Program-made: the position numbers and the translations under genes
Notes under the pieces: generated by a model
Databases searched by the model: none
The model's input: the letters and a program-made list of their open reading frames with translations, nothing else
Told to the model about the DNA's origin: nothing
Assembly (NCBI GenBank): GCA_963813635.1
Contig: CAWEZO010000002.1
Coordinates: 372,001 to 436,000 of the forward strand
Direction: 5' to 3'
DNA from: JBBRZM01 sp963813635
Lineage (GTDB): Bacteria; Actinomycetota; Acidimicrobiia; IMCC26256; JBBRZM01
DNA: 64,000 bases
Shown: one piece after another, positions 1 through 9,885 of the stretch
Layout: every line of letters begins with the position of its first letter
Numbering within the stretch: the first letter of the stretch is position 1

Positions 1-666
1 GTGACTCGCAACAGGGCCGGTTGTACCGCGCGGAGCACCGCATTCCCGGCTCACCGCTCCCCGACCTCCGTGATTGCGAGCGCTTCATGGTGCGCGTGGT
101 CGACTCGGCGTGGTGGCGCCGGCGGTTCCCCACCCGCGGCCTGGCGTCGTTGCCGGAGCTGCGGCCGGGCCTCCGTGTCGCCACGGCCTTCTACCGGCGT
201 GACGAGACCGAAACCAGCATCACGATCCCTCCGAACTACCGCACCGCCGGGGTCGTGCTCCACGAGCTCGTCCACTGGGGCCTCGACACCGAGAACGACC
301 TCACCGACCACGGCCTGACGTTCGCGCGGGCGTTGCTCGACGCGACGCGCCACTTCATCGAGCGCGGAACGCGCGGAACGGTTGGTGCGCTCCTACGACC
401 GCCACGACGTGCGCGTCGCGCGTCCCGCCCGGCGCGGCCCCGACGGTCGGTGGCGCTACTGGTGTGACGAGCGCCTCGCGCTGGCTCGCGGCAAGACGGT
501 CACCGTGCTGCACCGATCGGACCGCACCGAGTGGGCCCGCCTGGTCGGTCACCTCGAAGGCATCGAGCAACACGGATCGATGCTGCGCTTCTCGCCGGCA
601 TCGCGCGGTGGCCGTGCCCGCCGGGTGCCGGTCGCAGCGGTCTGGGACGTACGCCCCATCCGCTGA
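1..666 (+). CDS. Putative HEXXH metallohydrolase (TIGR04338-like), 5' partial, frameshifted
   Basis: The reading frame is open to the left edge, so the first residues are missing. The protein contains HELVHW (from about base 261), a zinc-metalloprotease HEXXH signature, within a context resembling the small actinobacterial family TIGR04338. Around bases 365-385 the frame changes: codons run in frame 3 up to HFIERG and then continue sensibly in frame 1 from ERLVRSYDRHDV to the TGA ending at 666. A tandem 9-base repeat GCGCGGAAC lies at the junction. The rejoined product is about 220 residues. The role is unknown beyond the zinc motif; family assignment is from memory and moderate. Confidence 0.55.
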
Positions 667-963
667 GTCGCTGGTCAAGGCGCCGGCCCCGCCTGCCGAT
701 ATTGCGGAACCGGACAATCGGCAGCGGCGGGAGACCAGTGCGAGGCACGGAATTCGTTCGACACGGCCTCCGCTTCGGCGCGCTCGGCCGGCACACCGGA
801 GGCAACACCCGACGCGCCCGCAGGCATCTTGCCGTTGACCGGCGCACGCAACGACCTGACACCGCTCACCGCTGCCGGACTCGGCTTCGTACTCGCAGGC
901 TGCGGCACGCTGGCCATCAACCGTCGCCGCACCACTCACCGAGTACGCGGAAAGACACGCTGA
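667..963 (+). pseudogene. Orphan LPxTG-type C-terminal tail 1 (LPLTG)
   Basis: Frame 1 is open from 667 to the TGA at 961-963 but has no convincing start. Its last 45 codons form a cell-wall sorting-type tail: LPLTG (829-843), a hydrophobic segment, then NRRR and a basic end. No propeller or Ig-like domain precedes it. The same tail type ends the intact propeller proteins further along. It is best read as the remnant of a lost member of that family. The stop overlaps the ATG of the next gene (TGATG). Confidence 0.5.
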
Positions 964-2434
964 TGCACGTTCGCCTTCGCTGCATGATGCGGGCCTTGGT
1001 CCCTCCGCTCGCGGCGCTCGCGGTGCTCGTCACCGGACCGCTCATCACGCCTGCGAGCGCGCATTCGGCCGGCACAATCACCGATTTCCCGCTGCCAACG
1101 GCGAACGCGGCGCCTCTCTTTGCGGTACCCGGCGCAGACGGAAACATGTGGTTCACCGAGAACGCGACGAGCAAGATCGGTCGAAGCACCCCCGACGGCG
1201 GCATCACTGAGTTCGCGACTCCCGACCCGAACGTCGGACCGGCAGCAATTGCGGCGCTCCCGGACGGCAACATCTACTTCAGTCAGGACACACAGAGCAT
1301 CGGCCGCATCAGTACAGCCGGCGTGTTCGGCAACATCCCGATCCCGCTTTCGAACGACAAGCCGAGCTTCTTGACGGGAGGCCCCGATGGCAACGTCTGG
1401 TACTCCGCGTTCCCGAACGCCGACATCGTGCGAATGACGCCGGCTGGTGACTTCAGCATGTTCGCGATTCCAAGCACTTCGCATGCCGGCGGGCTCGCAC
1501 CCGGGCCCGGCGGCGACTTGTGGTTCGGTGAGACCGGAGCCGACCTGATCGGGCGAATCACCATTGACGGAACGATCACCGAGTTCGCCACTCCCACCGG
1601 TGTTCGCGCGTTCGGCATCGCACCCAGTCTCGACGGCAACATGTGGTTCACCGCGCAGAGCACGAACCAGATTGGGCGTATCACCCCGAATGGCGCGATC
1701 ACGATGTTCGACGTCCCGACCCGCGAACAGCGGCGCGGCGGCGATCGCAACCGGGCCCGACGGCAACATGTGGTTCACGGAGATGAGCGCGAACAAGATC
1801 GCCCGGGTGCTGCGTGACGGGACGATCAACGAGTACGAGATTCCGACGCCGTCGAGCCAGCCGGCCGGCATCGGTACCGGGTCCGACGGTCGGCTGTGGT
1901 TCGTCGAGATGGCCGGCAACAACCTGCGCGAGTGAGCACCGGCGCGCCATGGAACGTCGACCCCGCAGACCCCGCCACCGACGAGCAGGCGACGATCGTG
2001 CGAACGCGGTTCGCGCGCCGCTCGTCGCGACCGTGCTCGATCCCGATGGCACGCCGCTCGCCGGCGCAACCATCACATTCGCTGCACCCGACACGGGCGC
2101 GAGCGGGACGTTTCCGGACGGGTCCACGACCACAACGGCGATTACCGACGCGAACGGCATCGCAACCTCTCCGACACTGACCGCCAACGACACGGTCGGC
2201 AACTACACGGCGACCGCAACCGCGGCCTTCGCCGACGTCAGCGCCACGTTTGCGCTCACCAACGATCCCGCCGCTGCGACCGCCACACCGGCGGTCGCCA
2301 CACCCGCGGGCACCCTGCCCGCAACCGGCGGCCCGGCGGCGACGACGCTCGCGCTGCTGGGCGCCGCACTCGTCCTCACCGGCACCGGCACCGTGCGTTG
2401 CTCCCGCCGCCAAGTTCCGTTCTTGCGTCACTAA
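963..2434 (+). CDS. Vgb-like seven-repeat beta-propeller with Ig-like domain and LPATG tail, frameshifted (propeller protein 1)
   Basis: ATG 963 opens a signal peptide ending near TPASA. Seven repeats of about 42 residues follow, each with the pattern PDGNxWFTE...IGRITxxG and ITEF at the blade boundary, as in streptogramin B lyase-like (Vgb) seven-bladed propellers. A bacterial Ig-like domain (GATITFAAPDTGA region) follows, then LPATG (2315-2329), a membrane segment and a basic end. Frame breaks are needed at about 1722 (one extra base), 1928 and 2005. The lyase's catalytic His/Glu set is not evident, so a lyase activity is not claimed. Likely a secreted, wall- or membrane-anchored surface protein. 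Confidence 0.65.
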
Positions 2435-2466
2435 TCAGGCTCACACCCGGATAACTGACGCAAGAA
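2420..2466. repeat. Palindromic element family C, copy 1 (possible bidirectional terminator)
   Basis: TTCTTGCGTCA (2420-2430) pairs perfectly with TGACGCAAGAA (2456-2466) across a 25-base loop. It overlaps the 3' end of propeller protein 1 and lies just before the 3' end of the convergent thiolase. A second copy with the same arms is at 27711-27757. Confidence 0.65.
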
Positions 2467-2474
2467 TGCGGGAG

Positions 2475-3686
2475 TTACGACAGGCGTTCGACGATCATGG
2501 CCATGCCCTGGCCGCCGCCGACACACATGGTCTCGAGACCGAACGTCTTGTCGGCGTCCTCGAGGCCGTTGAGCAGTGTGGTCATGATGCGCGCGCCAGT
2601 CATGCCGAACGGATGGCCGAGCGCGATCCCGCCGCCGTTGACGTTGAGCTTGTCCAACGGGATGCCGAGCGCCTTCGCCGACGGGATGACCTGCGCGGCG
2701 AACGCCTCGTTGATCTCGACCAGGTCGATGTCGTCGATCGTCATGCCGGCGCGCCCCAGCGCCTGACGTGACGCGCCAATCGGGCCGAGCCCCATGATCT
2801 CGGGGTCGAGCACGCTCACACCGCTCGAGACGATGCGAGCCAGCGGCGTGATGCCGAGCTCGCGGGCGCGTGTGTCGCTCATGACGATCACGGCAGCCGC
2901 GCCGTCGTTGAGCGGGCACACGTTCCCGGCAGTGATCTTGCCGTCGGGACGGAAGACGGGCTTCAGCGTCGAGAGCTTCTCGACCGTCGTGTCGGGGCGG
3001 GGACCGTCGTCCTTGGACACGACGCTGCCGTCGGGCAACGTGAGCGGCGTGATCTCCCGCTCGAAGAACCCGTTTCCTTGTGACGCGACCGCGAGGTTCT
3101 GCGAACGGGCACCGAACTCGTCCATCTCCTCGCGTGACACCTTCTCCAGGTCCGCGACGTTCTCAGCGGTCTCACCCATCGCGATGTAGATGTCAGGCAG
3201 GTCGTCGCTCGGCTTCCACTCGCCCTGGCCGCCTTCGCCGCGCTTGAGGCTGCGCAGGCCGGCCTCCTCGAACTTCGGGTTCTTCGTGTCGGGCGAGCTG
3301 TCGGAGTTGCCCTTCCCGAATCGGCTCACGGCCTCGACGCCTGCGGCGATGAATGCGTCGCCCTCGCCGGCCTTGATCGCGTGCGCGGCCATGCGGATCG
3401 TCTGCAACGACGAGGAGCAGTACCGGGTGATCGTGCAGCCCGGCACGTCGTGCAGCCCGGCGAGCACGCTCACGACGCGGCCCATGTTGAAACCCTGCTC
3501 GCCGCCCGGCAGCCCGCAACCGAGCATGAGGTCCTCGATCGAGCCGGGATCGAGCTGGGGCACCTTCTCGAGCGCGGCCCGCACGATCGTGGCCGCCATG
3601 TCGTCGGGGCGCAGGTCGACGAGCGATCCCTTGAACGCGCGGCCGATGGGGCTGCGGGCGGTTGCGACGATGACAGCTTCGGGCAT
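2475..3686 (-). CDS. Acetyl-CoA C-acyltransferase (thiolase)
   Basis: This 403-residue protein is a full-length degradative thiolase, catalysing the last step of beta-oxidation or its reverse. The nucleophilic Cys is in RYCSSSLQT, the conserved GHPFGMTGA provides the catalytic His, and the second Cys is in CVGGGQGMA near the C-terminus. ATG start at 3686. It is a single gene convergent with propeller protein 1 and is uninterrupted, unlike its neighbours. It resembles actinobacterial FadA/FadI-type thiolases; the chain length or substrate cannot be told. Confidence 0.93.
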   Translation of the reverse strand: MPEAVIVATARSPIGRAFKGSLVDLRPDDMAATIVRAALEKVPQLDPGSIEDLMLGCGLPGGEQGFNMGRVVSVLAGLHDVPGCTITRYCSSSLQTIRMAAHAIKAGEGDAFIAAGVEAVSRFGKGNSDSSPDTKNPKFEEAGLRSLKRGEGGQGEWKPSDDLPDIYIAMGETAENVADLEKVSREEMDEFGARSQNLAVASQGNGFFEREITPLTLPDGSVVSKDDGPRPDTTVEKLSTLKPVFRPDGKITAGNVCPLNDGAAAVIVMSDTRARELGITPLARIVSSGVSVLDPEIMGLGPIGASRQALGRAGMTIDDIDLVEINEAFAAQVIPSAKALGIPLDKLNVNGGGIALGHPFGMTGARIMTTLLNGLEDADKTFGLETMCVGGGQGMAMIVERLS

Positions 3687-3804
3687 TGGTGCTCCTTCGA
3701 GCGTTCGACGGGAGACACGACGTTACCCGTCGATGGCGACGCACCGGGGCTCGAGCGGGCACCGCCGCCACCCGTTGCGGCGGCCGGTGCGAACGGCGTC
3801 TTCC

Positions 3805-3855
3805 GGGCCTCCCGGTCCATGGAAGACGGCTGTTTTGGGCCTCCCGGCCCATGGA
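3805..3855. repeat. Direct repeat of 19 bases, 32-base period
   Basis: GGGCCTCCCGGTCCATGGA (3805-3823) recurs with one change (T to C) at 3837-3855, upstream of the thiolase start and inside the 3687-4208 intergenic stretch. Each unit contains CCATGG. No function is evident. The rest of 3687-3879 shows no convincing gene. Confidence 0.6.
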
Positions 3856-3879
3856 GAGGCTGCGGCGCCGTGTCGATAG

Positions 3880-4110
3880 ATCGGTGCGAGGCGAGCGGCC
3901 GCCCCAACGGCGGGTGCATCCGACGCCGCGGGTCTCTCGCGCAACGCGACCGACGCCGCGACCGCATCCCCCGCGGCCGGCCGCAGCCTCCCAGTAACCG
4001 GCAGACCCGAGGCAGCAATCGCGCTCCTCGCGGTCACGTTCCTCGCGGTCGGGGGCTTCGGCATCGCCCGAAACCAGCGCTTCGCGAAGCAGCACACGTC
4101 GCACACCTAG
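3880..4110 (+). pseudogene. Orphan LPxTG-type C-terminal tail 2 (LPVTG)
   Basis: Frame 1 between a TAG at 3877-3879 and a TAG at 4108-4110 encodes an Ala/Thr-rich stretch, then LPVTG (3988-4002), a hydrophobic span (AIALLAVTFLAVGGFGIA) and a basic end. There is no start codon or upstream domain in this frame. It matches the tails of the propeller proteins and is probably all that is left of one. Confidence 0.5.
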
Positions 4111-4127
4111 AGGTCTCGTTCCGGGAT

Positions 4128-4156
4128 GAGTTTTCGACCGCTACGGTCGAAAACTC
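4128..4156. repeat. Palindromic element family A, copy 1
   Basis: A perfect 13-bp stem, GAGTTTTCGACCG / CGGTCGAAAACTC, is closed by a CTA loop. The surrounding 38 bases (4124-4161) are identical at 47616-47653. Here it lies between the orphan tail and the cation-efflux gene. There is no T-tract. It could be a terminator or a mobile REP-like palindrome. Confidence 0.75.
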
Positions 4157-4208
4157 TGCCCGGAAGCAGCGGGTGGGGCGCGACGCGCTCGCAGTAGCGT
4201 GCCCGATC

Positions 4209-5150
4209 ATGAAAGACGGCAGTCGGCGTGCGATCGTCGCGGCCCTCTTCGCGAACCTCGGCATCGCGGCGGCAAAGTTCGTCGGCTTCGCGATCACCGG
4301 CGCCGCCTCGTTGCTCGCAGAGGCGATCCACTCCGTCGCCGACACGGGGAACCAGGGTCTGCTCGTCCTCGGCGGCCATCGCAGCGAGCGCGCGCCAACC
4401 GATGAGCACCCGTTCGGCTTCGGCCGCGAGCGCTACTTCTGGGCCTTCGTCGTCGCGCTCGTGCTGTTCTCGTTCGGCGCACTGTTCGCGATCATCGAGG
4501 GCATCGACAAGCTCGTACACCCACACGAGATCGAGTCACCCGCGGTCGCGCTCACGATTCTCGGCGTCGCCGTCGTGCTCGAAAGCTTCTCGTTTCGCAC
4601 CGCGTTCCGTGAAGCGCAACCGTTGCGGCACGGCCACTCGTGGATCGGCTTCATCCGGCACTCGAAAAGCCCGGAGCTCCCGGTCGTGCTGCTCGAAGAC
4701 GCGGGCGCGCTCGTCGGGCTCGTCTTCGCGATCGTGGGTGTCGCGCTGGCAACGATCACCGGCAACGGCCGTTTCGACGCCATGGGCAGCATCGCGATCG
4801 GCACGCTCCTCGGCGTGATCGCGATCGTGCTCGCAACCGAGATGAAGAGCCTGCTCATCGGCGAATCCGCGTCACACGGTCTCGAGCAGGTGATCCGCGA
4901 CGCAATGGAAGCCTCGCCGGAGGTCGACCGCGTGATCCACTTACGGACGCTGCACCTGGGGCCCGACGAGGTGTTGCTCGCAGCCAAGCTCGAGTTTCGC
5001 TCGCCGTCAGTTGCACAACTCGCACGCGACATCGACGAGGTCGAGCGCCGCGTCCGCGAGGCGGCACCGATCGCGACGGTCATCTACCTCGAACCCGACT
5101 GTTTCCGCAGCGCCGCATCCACCGAACCCGGAGCGAAAGACGCCCAATAG
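4209..5150 (+). CDS. Cation diffusion facilitator (CDF) family metal efflux transporter
   Basis: A 313-residue inner-membrane protein with the CDF layout: an early membrane pair carrying the metal-site motif HSVADTGNQ, further helices including EDAGALVGLVF (the second metal-site helix), and a soluble C-terminal domain (SPEVDRVIHLRT onward). CDF proteins export Zn, Fe, Mn or Co by proton antiport; the metal here is unknown. The start ATG 4209 is the first one giving the normal N-terminus. It follows palindrome family A copy 1 and precedes propeller protein 2. Intact. Confidence 0.9.
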   Translation: MKDGSRRAIVAALFANLGIAAAKFVGFAITGAASLLAEAIHSVADTGNQGLLVLGGHRSERAPTDEHPFGFGRERYFWAFVVALVLFSFGALFAIIEGIDKLVHPHEIESPAVALTILGVAVVLESFSFRTAFREAQPLRHGHSWIGFIRHSKSPELPVVLLEDAGALVGLVFAIVGVALATITGNGRFDAMGSIAIGTLLGVIAIVLATEMKSLLIGESASHGLEQVIRDAMEASPEVDRVIHLRTLHLGPDEVLLAAKLEFRSPSVAQLARDIDEVERRVREAAPIATVIYLEPDCFRSAASTEPGAKDAQ

Positions 5151-5215
5151 GCGCGCCCACCGGCCCCGGCGGAAGGAAACTCAAGGAAACGCCTGCCGGC
5201 GCCGATGTTGAGCGG

Positions 5216-7779
5216 GTGGGGAGGCAGGAAACCGGTACCGCGTCGCGACTGATCCGTGGCCTCTTCGCGCTCGCGATCGGCCTGATCGGCACGCCGATCG
5301 TCCTCGTCGCCTCCGTGGCGAGCTCGGCGGCCGCGATACCGGCGAACGGGATCGTGGAGTTCCCGGTCACGCCGGTAGACGCCGCACCGCTCAGCATCGT
5401 CGCAGGGCCCGATCTCGGAAACATGTGGTTCACGCAGTTGAACCCCTACGGCACCGACGCCGGCAACAAGTCGGCAGGATCACGAGCGACGGCGTCATCA
5501 CGCAGTACGCGATCCCGACGCCCAGCGCCGGCGCCTACGGCATCACCTCGGATTTCATCGACAGCTTGTACTTCGTCGAGCAGGGCGGCAACAACATCGG
5601 CAGGATCACCACGAGCGGCGTGGTCACCGAGTTCGCGATTCCAACGCCCAACGCGCAGCCGATAGGAATCGTCAGCGGTCCTGACGGCAACTTCTGGTTC
5701 ACCGAGTACAACGCCGACAAGATCGGCATGATGACATCGGCCGGCGTCTTCACCGAATACACGTTGAGCCCGGGCGCCCGACCGACCAGCATCACCTTCG
5801 GACCCGACGACGCGCTGTGGTTCACGGAGCCACAGACGAACAAGATTGGGAAGATCACCACCGCGGGTGTGATCACCGAGTTCGACGTGCCCACGGCCGG
5901 CGCGTCTCCCACCGCCGTCGCGTACAACTTCAGCGACGCCAGGTTGTGGTTCACCGAGGGAATCGGCAACCAGATAGGCACGATCACGAGTGCGGGAGTG
6001 TTCGAGGAGTTCCCGATACCCACCGCAGGCAGCTTTCCTCAGGGCATCAGTGCAGGCCCCGACGACGACATGTGGTTCACCGAGCAGTCCGGCAACAACA
6101 TCGGGCGGATCACACCGACGGGCACGATCACCGAATACGCCGTGCCGTCTTTTGCGAACGGCACCACCTCCGATACGGGCGTGACCGACAGCGCCGGTGA
6201 CGTGACCGCCCCGACATACACGGCCAACGGCACCGTCGGTCAATACAACTGGACACTCACGACGGACCATCAGACCGGCCCGGGGCACGCCCTGATGTTC
6301 AACGATCCGGTGGCCTCGCAGATCCCGATCACCGAGCACGCGCTGACCCCACCGTCGGTTCCGATCGGGATCACGATCGGGCCCGACGGCAACACCTGGT
6401 TTGCCGAGACGAGTGGTGACGCGATCGGACGGCTCACACCGGAAGGTGCAATGACCGAGTTCCCACTCACGGCCGGCTCGGAGCCCGGATGCATCACCAC
6501 CGGATCGGATGGCGCGCTCTGGTTTTGCGAGGACACGCACCACGCGATCGGCCGGATCACCACCGCGGGCGCCGTCACCGAGTACCCACTGGCGCCCGGC
6601 GCCTCGCCGACGGCCATCGGATCAGGCGCCGATGGCGCGCTGTGGTTCACACAACAAGAGAGCAACCAGATCGGCCGCATCACGACGGGCGGCGCGATCA
6701 CCGAGTGTCCGCTTCCCGTCGCGGATTCCGCGCCGAGCGCCATCACCCCCGGGCCCGACGGCGCGATGTGGTTCACCGAGCTCAACAACACCGCGATCGG
6801 CCGGATCGATACGGACGGCACGATCACCGAGCTGCCGCTGACGGGAATTCACGTCACCCTGGGAATCGTGACGGGCGCCGACGGCAATCTCTGGTTCGGC
6901 GACCTGAACGGCAACACGGTCGGGCGGATGACGCCCGCCGGTGTGGTCACCCTGTTCGACCTGCCGTCACCGCTTGCCGTCCCGAGCAGCTTTACCCTCG
7001 CGGGCGACGGCAACGTGTGGTTCACCGAGCTCTACGGCGGCCGCGTCGGCAGAATCACACCCGACGGGACGATCACCGAGTTCGTCATCCCGCCGACAGG
7101 AACCGCGACCCCGGAAGGTCCGGTCGAGATCACGAGCGAGGGTTACACCGTCTGGCTCACCGACGGTCTCAAGGGAACCGTCGACCAGATGCCGATCGAC
7201 CCGACACTCACAGTCGTCGGCGGCGACAACCAGCACGCGCTCCTCGGCGCGGGGTTCGCCGATGCACTCGACGCACGCTTGACCACAGTCGACGGGCTTG
7301 CGATGCCGGGCGCCAGAGTGACGTTCACCGCGCCGCCCACGGGCGCGAGCGCCACCTTCGACACCGGTTCGGCTCCCGCGGCAACCACTGACGTCACCAC
7401 CGACCCCAACGGCGACGCAACGACACTCGGCGTCACGGCCGGCGGCATCGCCGGCACCTACGCCGTCACCGCATCCGCTCCGAGCCTGCTCGTACCGGGC
7501 TCCGTCGCCAACTCCTCGGTGACTGCCTCTGCTGTCGAAGCGCCGCCATCGGCATCGTTCACGCTCACCAACACGACGCCCGACCCGGCGCCGGACACAC
7601 CGGCCGGCGACACACCGGCGGCCGATATACCAGCCGCCGACATCACCGGCATCTCGGGCACGTTGCCGTTCACCGGCGGACCGATCGCCGTGCTCGTGCA
7701 GCTCGCGCTGTTGCTGATCGGTCTCGGCGTGCTCGCGATGCGCTACCCGTCCCTCAGAAAACGGAAGCGGACCTCATGA
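5216..7779 (+). CDS. Double Vgb-like beta-propeller with Ig-like domain and LPFTG tail, one frameshift (propeller protein 2)
   Basis: A likely GTG start at 5216 leads to a signal peptide ending near SSAAA. One base is missing between 5470 and 5471: the text AACAAGTCGGC should read AACAAG(A)TCGGC to give the repeat's NKIGRIT. Thereafter frame 1 is open to TGA 7777-7779. There are six propeller repeats, then a scrap resembling part of the Ig-like domain (NGTTSDTGVT...ANGTVGQYNW, about 6158-6255), then seven more repeats, a full Ig-like domain, LPFTG (7663-7677), a membrane helix and a basic end. It looks like two family members fused in frame. Its stop overlaps the next ATG (ATGA). Confidence 0.7.
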
Positions 7780-9245
7780 TCACTCGCGCCCGCGCGCTCA
7801 TCGTCGTGCTCATCGCCGCGACCACGTTCGCGGTGACCGGCATGTCGGTTGCGCGGGCCAGCCCGGGCGGCACGATCATTGAATATTCAGTGCCGGCAGG
7901 CAGCACGACCCCGATACTCATCGCGCCCGGCCCCGACGGCAACATGTGGTTCACGGACCTCGCCGGCACGATCGACACGCTCGTACCCGACACCGGCGCG
8001 ATGACCGAGCTCGCCACCCCGCCGGCCGGACCCGCCAGCGCCATCACCGCCGGGTCCGACGGCAACCTCTGGTTCACCGAGCCCACCAGCAGCAACATCG
8101 GGCGGATCACAACGAGCGGCACTGTCAGCGAGTTCCCACTGACCGCCGGCAGCACACCGGTAGCGATCACCGCCGGCCCGACGGCAACCTGTGGTTCAGT
8201 GAGCAGGACGCCAACAACATCGGAAGGATCACGACGGCGGGCGTCGTCACCGAATTCGCAATCCCCACCGCGGGGAGCTTCCCCCAGGCGATCACGCCCG
8301 GTCCCGACGGCAACCTCTGGTTCACGGAGGCCGCCACCGACAAGATCGGGCGGATCACGACGGCCGGACTCATCACCGAGTTCCCGATACCGACGGCGGG
8401 GAGCCAGACGAGCGGGATCGCAGCCGGGTCCGACGGCAACCTCTGGTTCACCGAGTTTCTCCGGCAACAAGATCGGCCGGATCACCACCGCCGGAGTCAC
8501 CACCGAGTTCGCGATCCCCACCGCGGCCAGCGGCTCCCAGATCATCACCGCGGGGCCTGACGGCAACCTCTGGTTTGGCGAACGGGGGATCGACAAGATC
8601 GGACGGAGTACCACGGGCGGTGTCATCACGGAGTTTCCGGTCCCAACCGCAGCCTCGCTTCCCGTCGGAGTGGCAGCAGGTCCCGACGGTCATGTGTGGT
8701 TCACCGAAGCCGGCGGCGACAACATCGGGCGCGTGAGCACCGGCGCGGTCTGGCACGTCGACATGACCGCCGGCAACGGCCAGTCTGCGACGGTCAACAC
8801 CGCGTTCGCGAACGCACTCCAAGCAACGGCGACCGACGCCGACGGCGATTCCGTCGCAGGGGCAACGATCACGTTCACCGCACCCGATTCCGGCGCAGGC
8901 GCCACCTTCGCCGACGGCACGACCACCGCGAGCGCAACCACGGACGTCAACGGGCTCGCCACGTCGCCCGCGCTCAGGGCCAACGCGACTGCCGGTGCCT
9001 ACACCGTGACCGCGAGCGCCGACTTCGCAAGCACCGAGGCGACATTCGACCTCACCAACACGGCCGTGATCGCGCCCACTGCAACAACACCGACCACGAC
9101 GATTCGCGCCGTGCTGCCAGTCACCGGCGCGCCGCGCGACGTCACGCCACTGACGCTGCTCGGCATTGGGCTCGTCATGATCGGCGCGACCGCGCTCGCC
9201 GCCAGTCGCCGCCGAAAGCTCGGCACGCGGAGCCGGCCCTCGTAG
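7776..9245 (+). CDS. Vgb-like seven-repeat beta-propeller with Ig-like domain and LPVTG tail, two compensating frameshifts (propeller protein 3)
   Basis: ATG 7776 overlaps the stop of propeller protein 2. A signal peptide precedes seven GPDGNLWFTE-type repeats. Two exact frame breaks are visible: one base missing near 8178 (GGCCCGACGG instead of GGCCCCGACGG) and one extra T near 8456 (GAGTTTCTCC instead of GAGTTCTCC). The second restores the original frame. The Ig-like domain (GATITFTAPDSGAG) is followed by LPVTG (9114-9128), a membrane segment and SRRRK. Repeats are regular enough to model the intended protein (about 490 residues). Probably a surface-anchored binding or enzymatic scaffold; no catalytic site is assigned. 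Confidence 0.7.
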   Translation: MITRARALIVVLIAATTFAVTGMSVARASPGGTIIEYSVPAGSTTPILIAPGPDGNMWFTDLAGTIDTLVPDTGAMTELATPPAGPASAITAGSDGNLWFTEPTSSNIGRITTSGTVSEFPLTAGSTPVAITAGPTATCGSVSRTPTTSEGSRRRASSPNSQSPPRGASPRRSRPVPTATSGSRRPPPTRSGGSRRPDSSPSSRYRRRGARRAGSQPGPTATSGSPSFSGNKIGRITTAGVTTEFAIPTAASGSQIITAGPDGNLWFGERGIDKIGRSTTGGVITEFPVPTAASLPVGVAAGPDGHVWFTEAGGDNIGRVSTGAVWHVDMTAGNGQSATVNTAFANALQATATDADGDSVAGATITFTAPDSGAGATFADGTTTASATTDVNGLATSPALRANATAGAYTVTASADFASTEATFDLTNTAVIAPTATTPTTTIRAVLPVTGAPRDVTPLTLLGIGLVMIGATALAASRRRKLGTRSRPS

Positions 9246-9767
9246 TTACCCGTCGACGCGGCGGAGCGCGGTGCGATACCGGCGGCCGTTCTCCACGTAG
9301 TTCTCCGCGTTGGGTCCGATCATCTCGGGCGTCACGCAATCGGGTCGCAGCGTCGCGGGTACACCGAGCGCCATCGCGCCGGTCGGTACTTCCATCCCGT
9401 TCGGCACGACCGCGTTGGCGCCGACGAGTGAGCACGTGCGCACGATGGCGCGGTGCAGCACGATCGAGCCACTGCCGACCAGCGCGCCCGACTCGATCAC
9501 GCAGCACTCGAGATGGGCAAGGTGGCCGATCACGCAGTCTTCGCCGATGATCGTCGGGATGAACGGCGTGCAATGCACGACCGTGCCGTCCTGGATCGAC
9601 GTGCGGGCGCCGATCTCGATGTAGCCATAGTCGCCGCGCAGCACGGCCTGGGGCCAGATCGTCGCGCCCGCGCCGATCGTGACGTTGCCGATCACTGTCG
9701 CGTCGGGGTGCACGAATGCGTCGGCGTGAATGTCGGGCACCGAGTCGCCGAGCGCGTAGATCGCCAT
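9246..9767 (-). CDS. Gamma-carbonic-anhydrase-like left-handed beta-helix (hexapeptide-repeat) protein
   Basis: The 173-residue protein has the hexapeptide-repeat pattern of the gamma-class carbonic anhydrase/PaaY/YrdA family. The probable zinc ligands are the His residues in TVVHCTP and VIGHLAH, arranged as in the family's active site. ATG start at 9767. It sits convergent to propeller protein 3 with no gap. Active members hydrate CO2; PaaY-like members act on thioesters, so the activity is uncertain. Confidence 0.88.
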   Translation of the reverse strand: MAIYALGDSVPDIHADAFVHPDATVIGNVTIGAGATIWPQAVLRGDYGYIEIGARTSIQDGTVVHCTPFIPTIIGEDCVIGHLAHLECCVIESGALVGSGSIVLHRAIVRTCSLVGANAVVPNGMEVPTGAMALGVPATLRPDCVTPEMIGPNAENYVENGRRYRTALRRVDG

Positions 9768-9885
9768 GGGCGGGCGAGGCTACCGGAACACAAACCGCCG
9801 GCACGGTGGTGCTCGGGCGAGCCGTACGGGAAGACGTGATCGGTGGGTCCAGTCCGACTCGATTGCCCGTGCCAGTCTTGGGGCG

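Noticed and set aside
5500..9000. Regular about 125-base repeats suggesting a CRISPR-like array
   Set aside because: Repeats are degenerate and in frame, encoding propeller blades; there are no identical short repeats with unique spacers and no cas genes.
963..9245. Virginiamycin B lyase resistance genes
   Set aside because: The proteins are longer, carry signal peptides and anchoring tails, and show no evident lyase active site.
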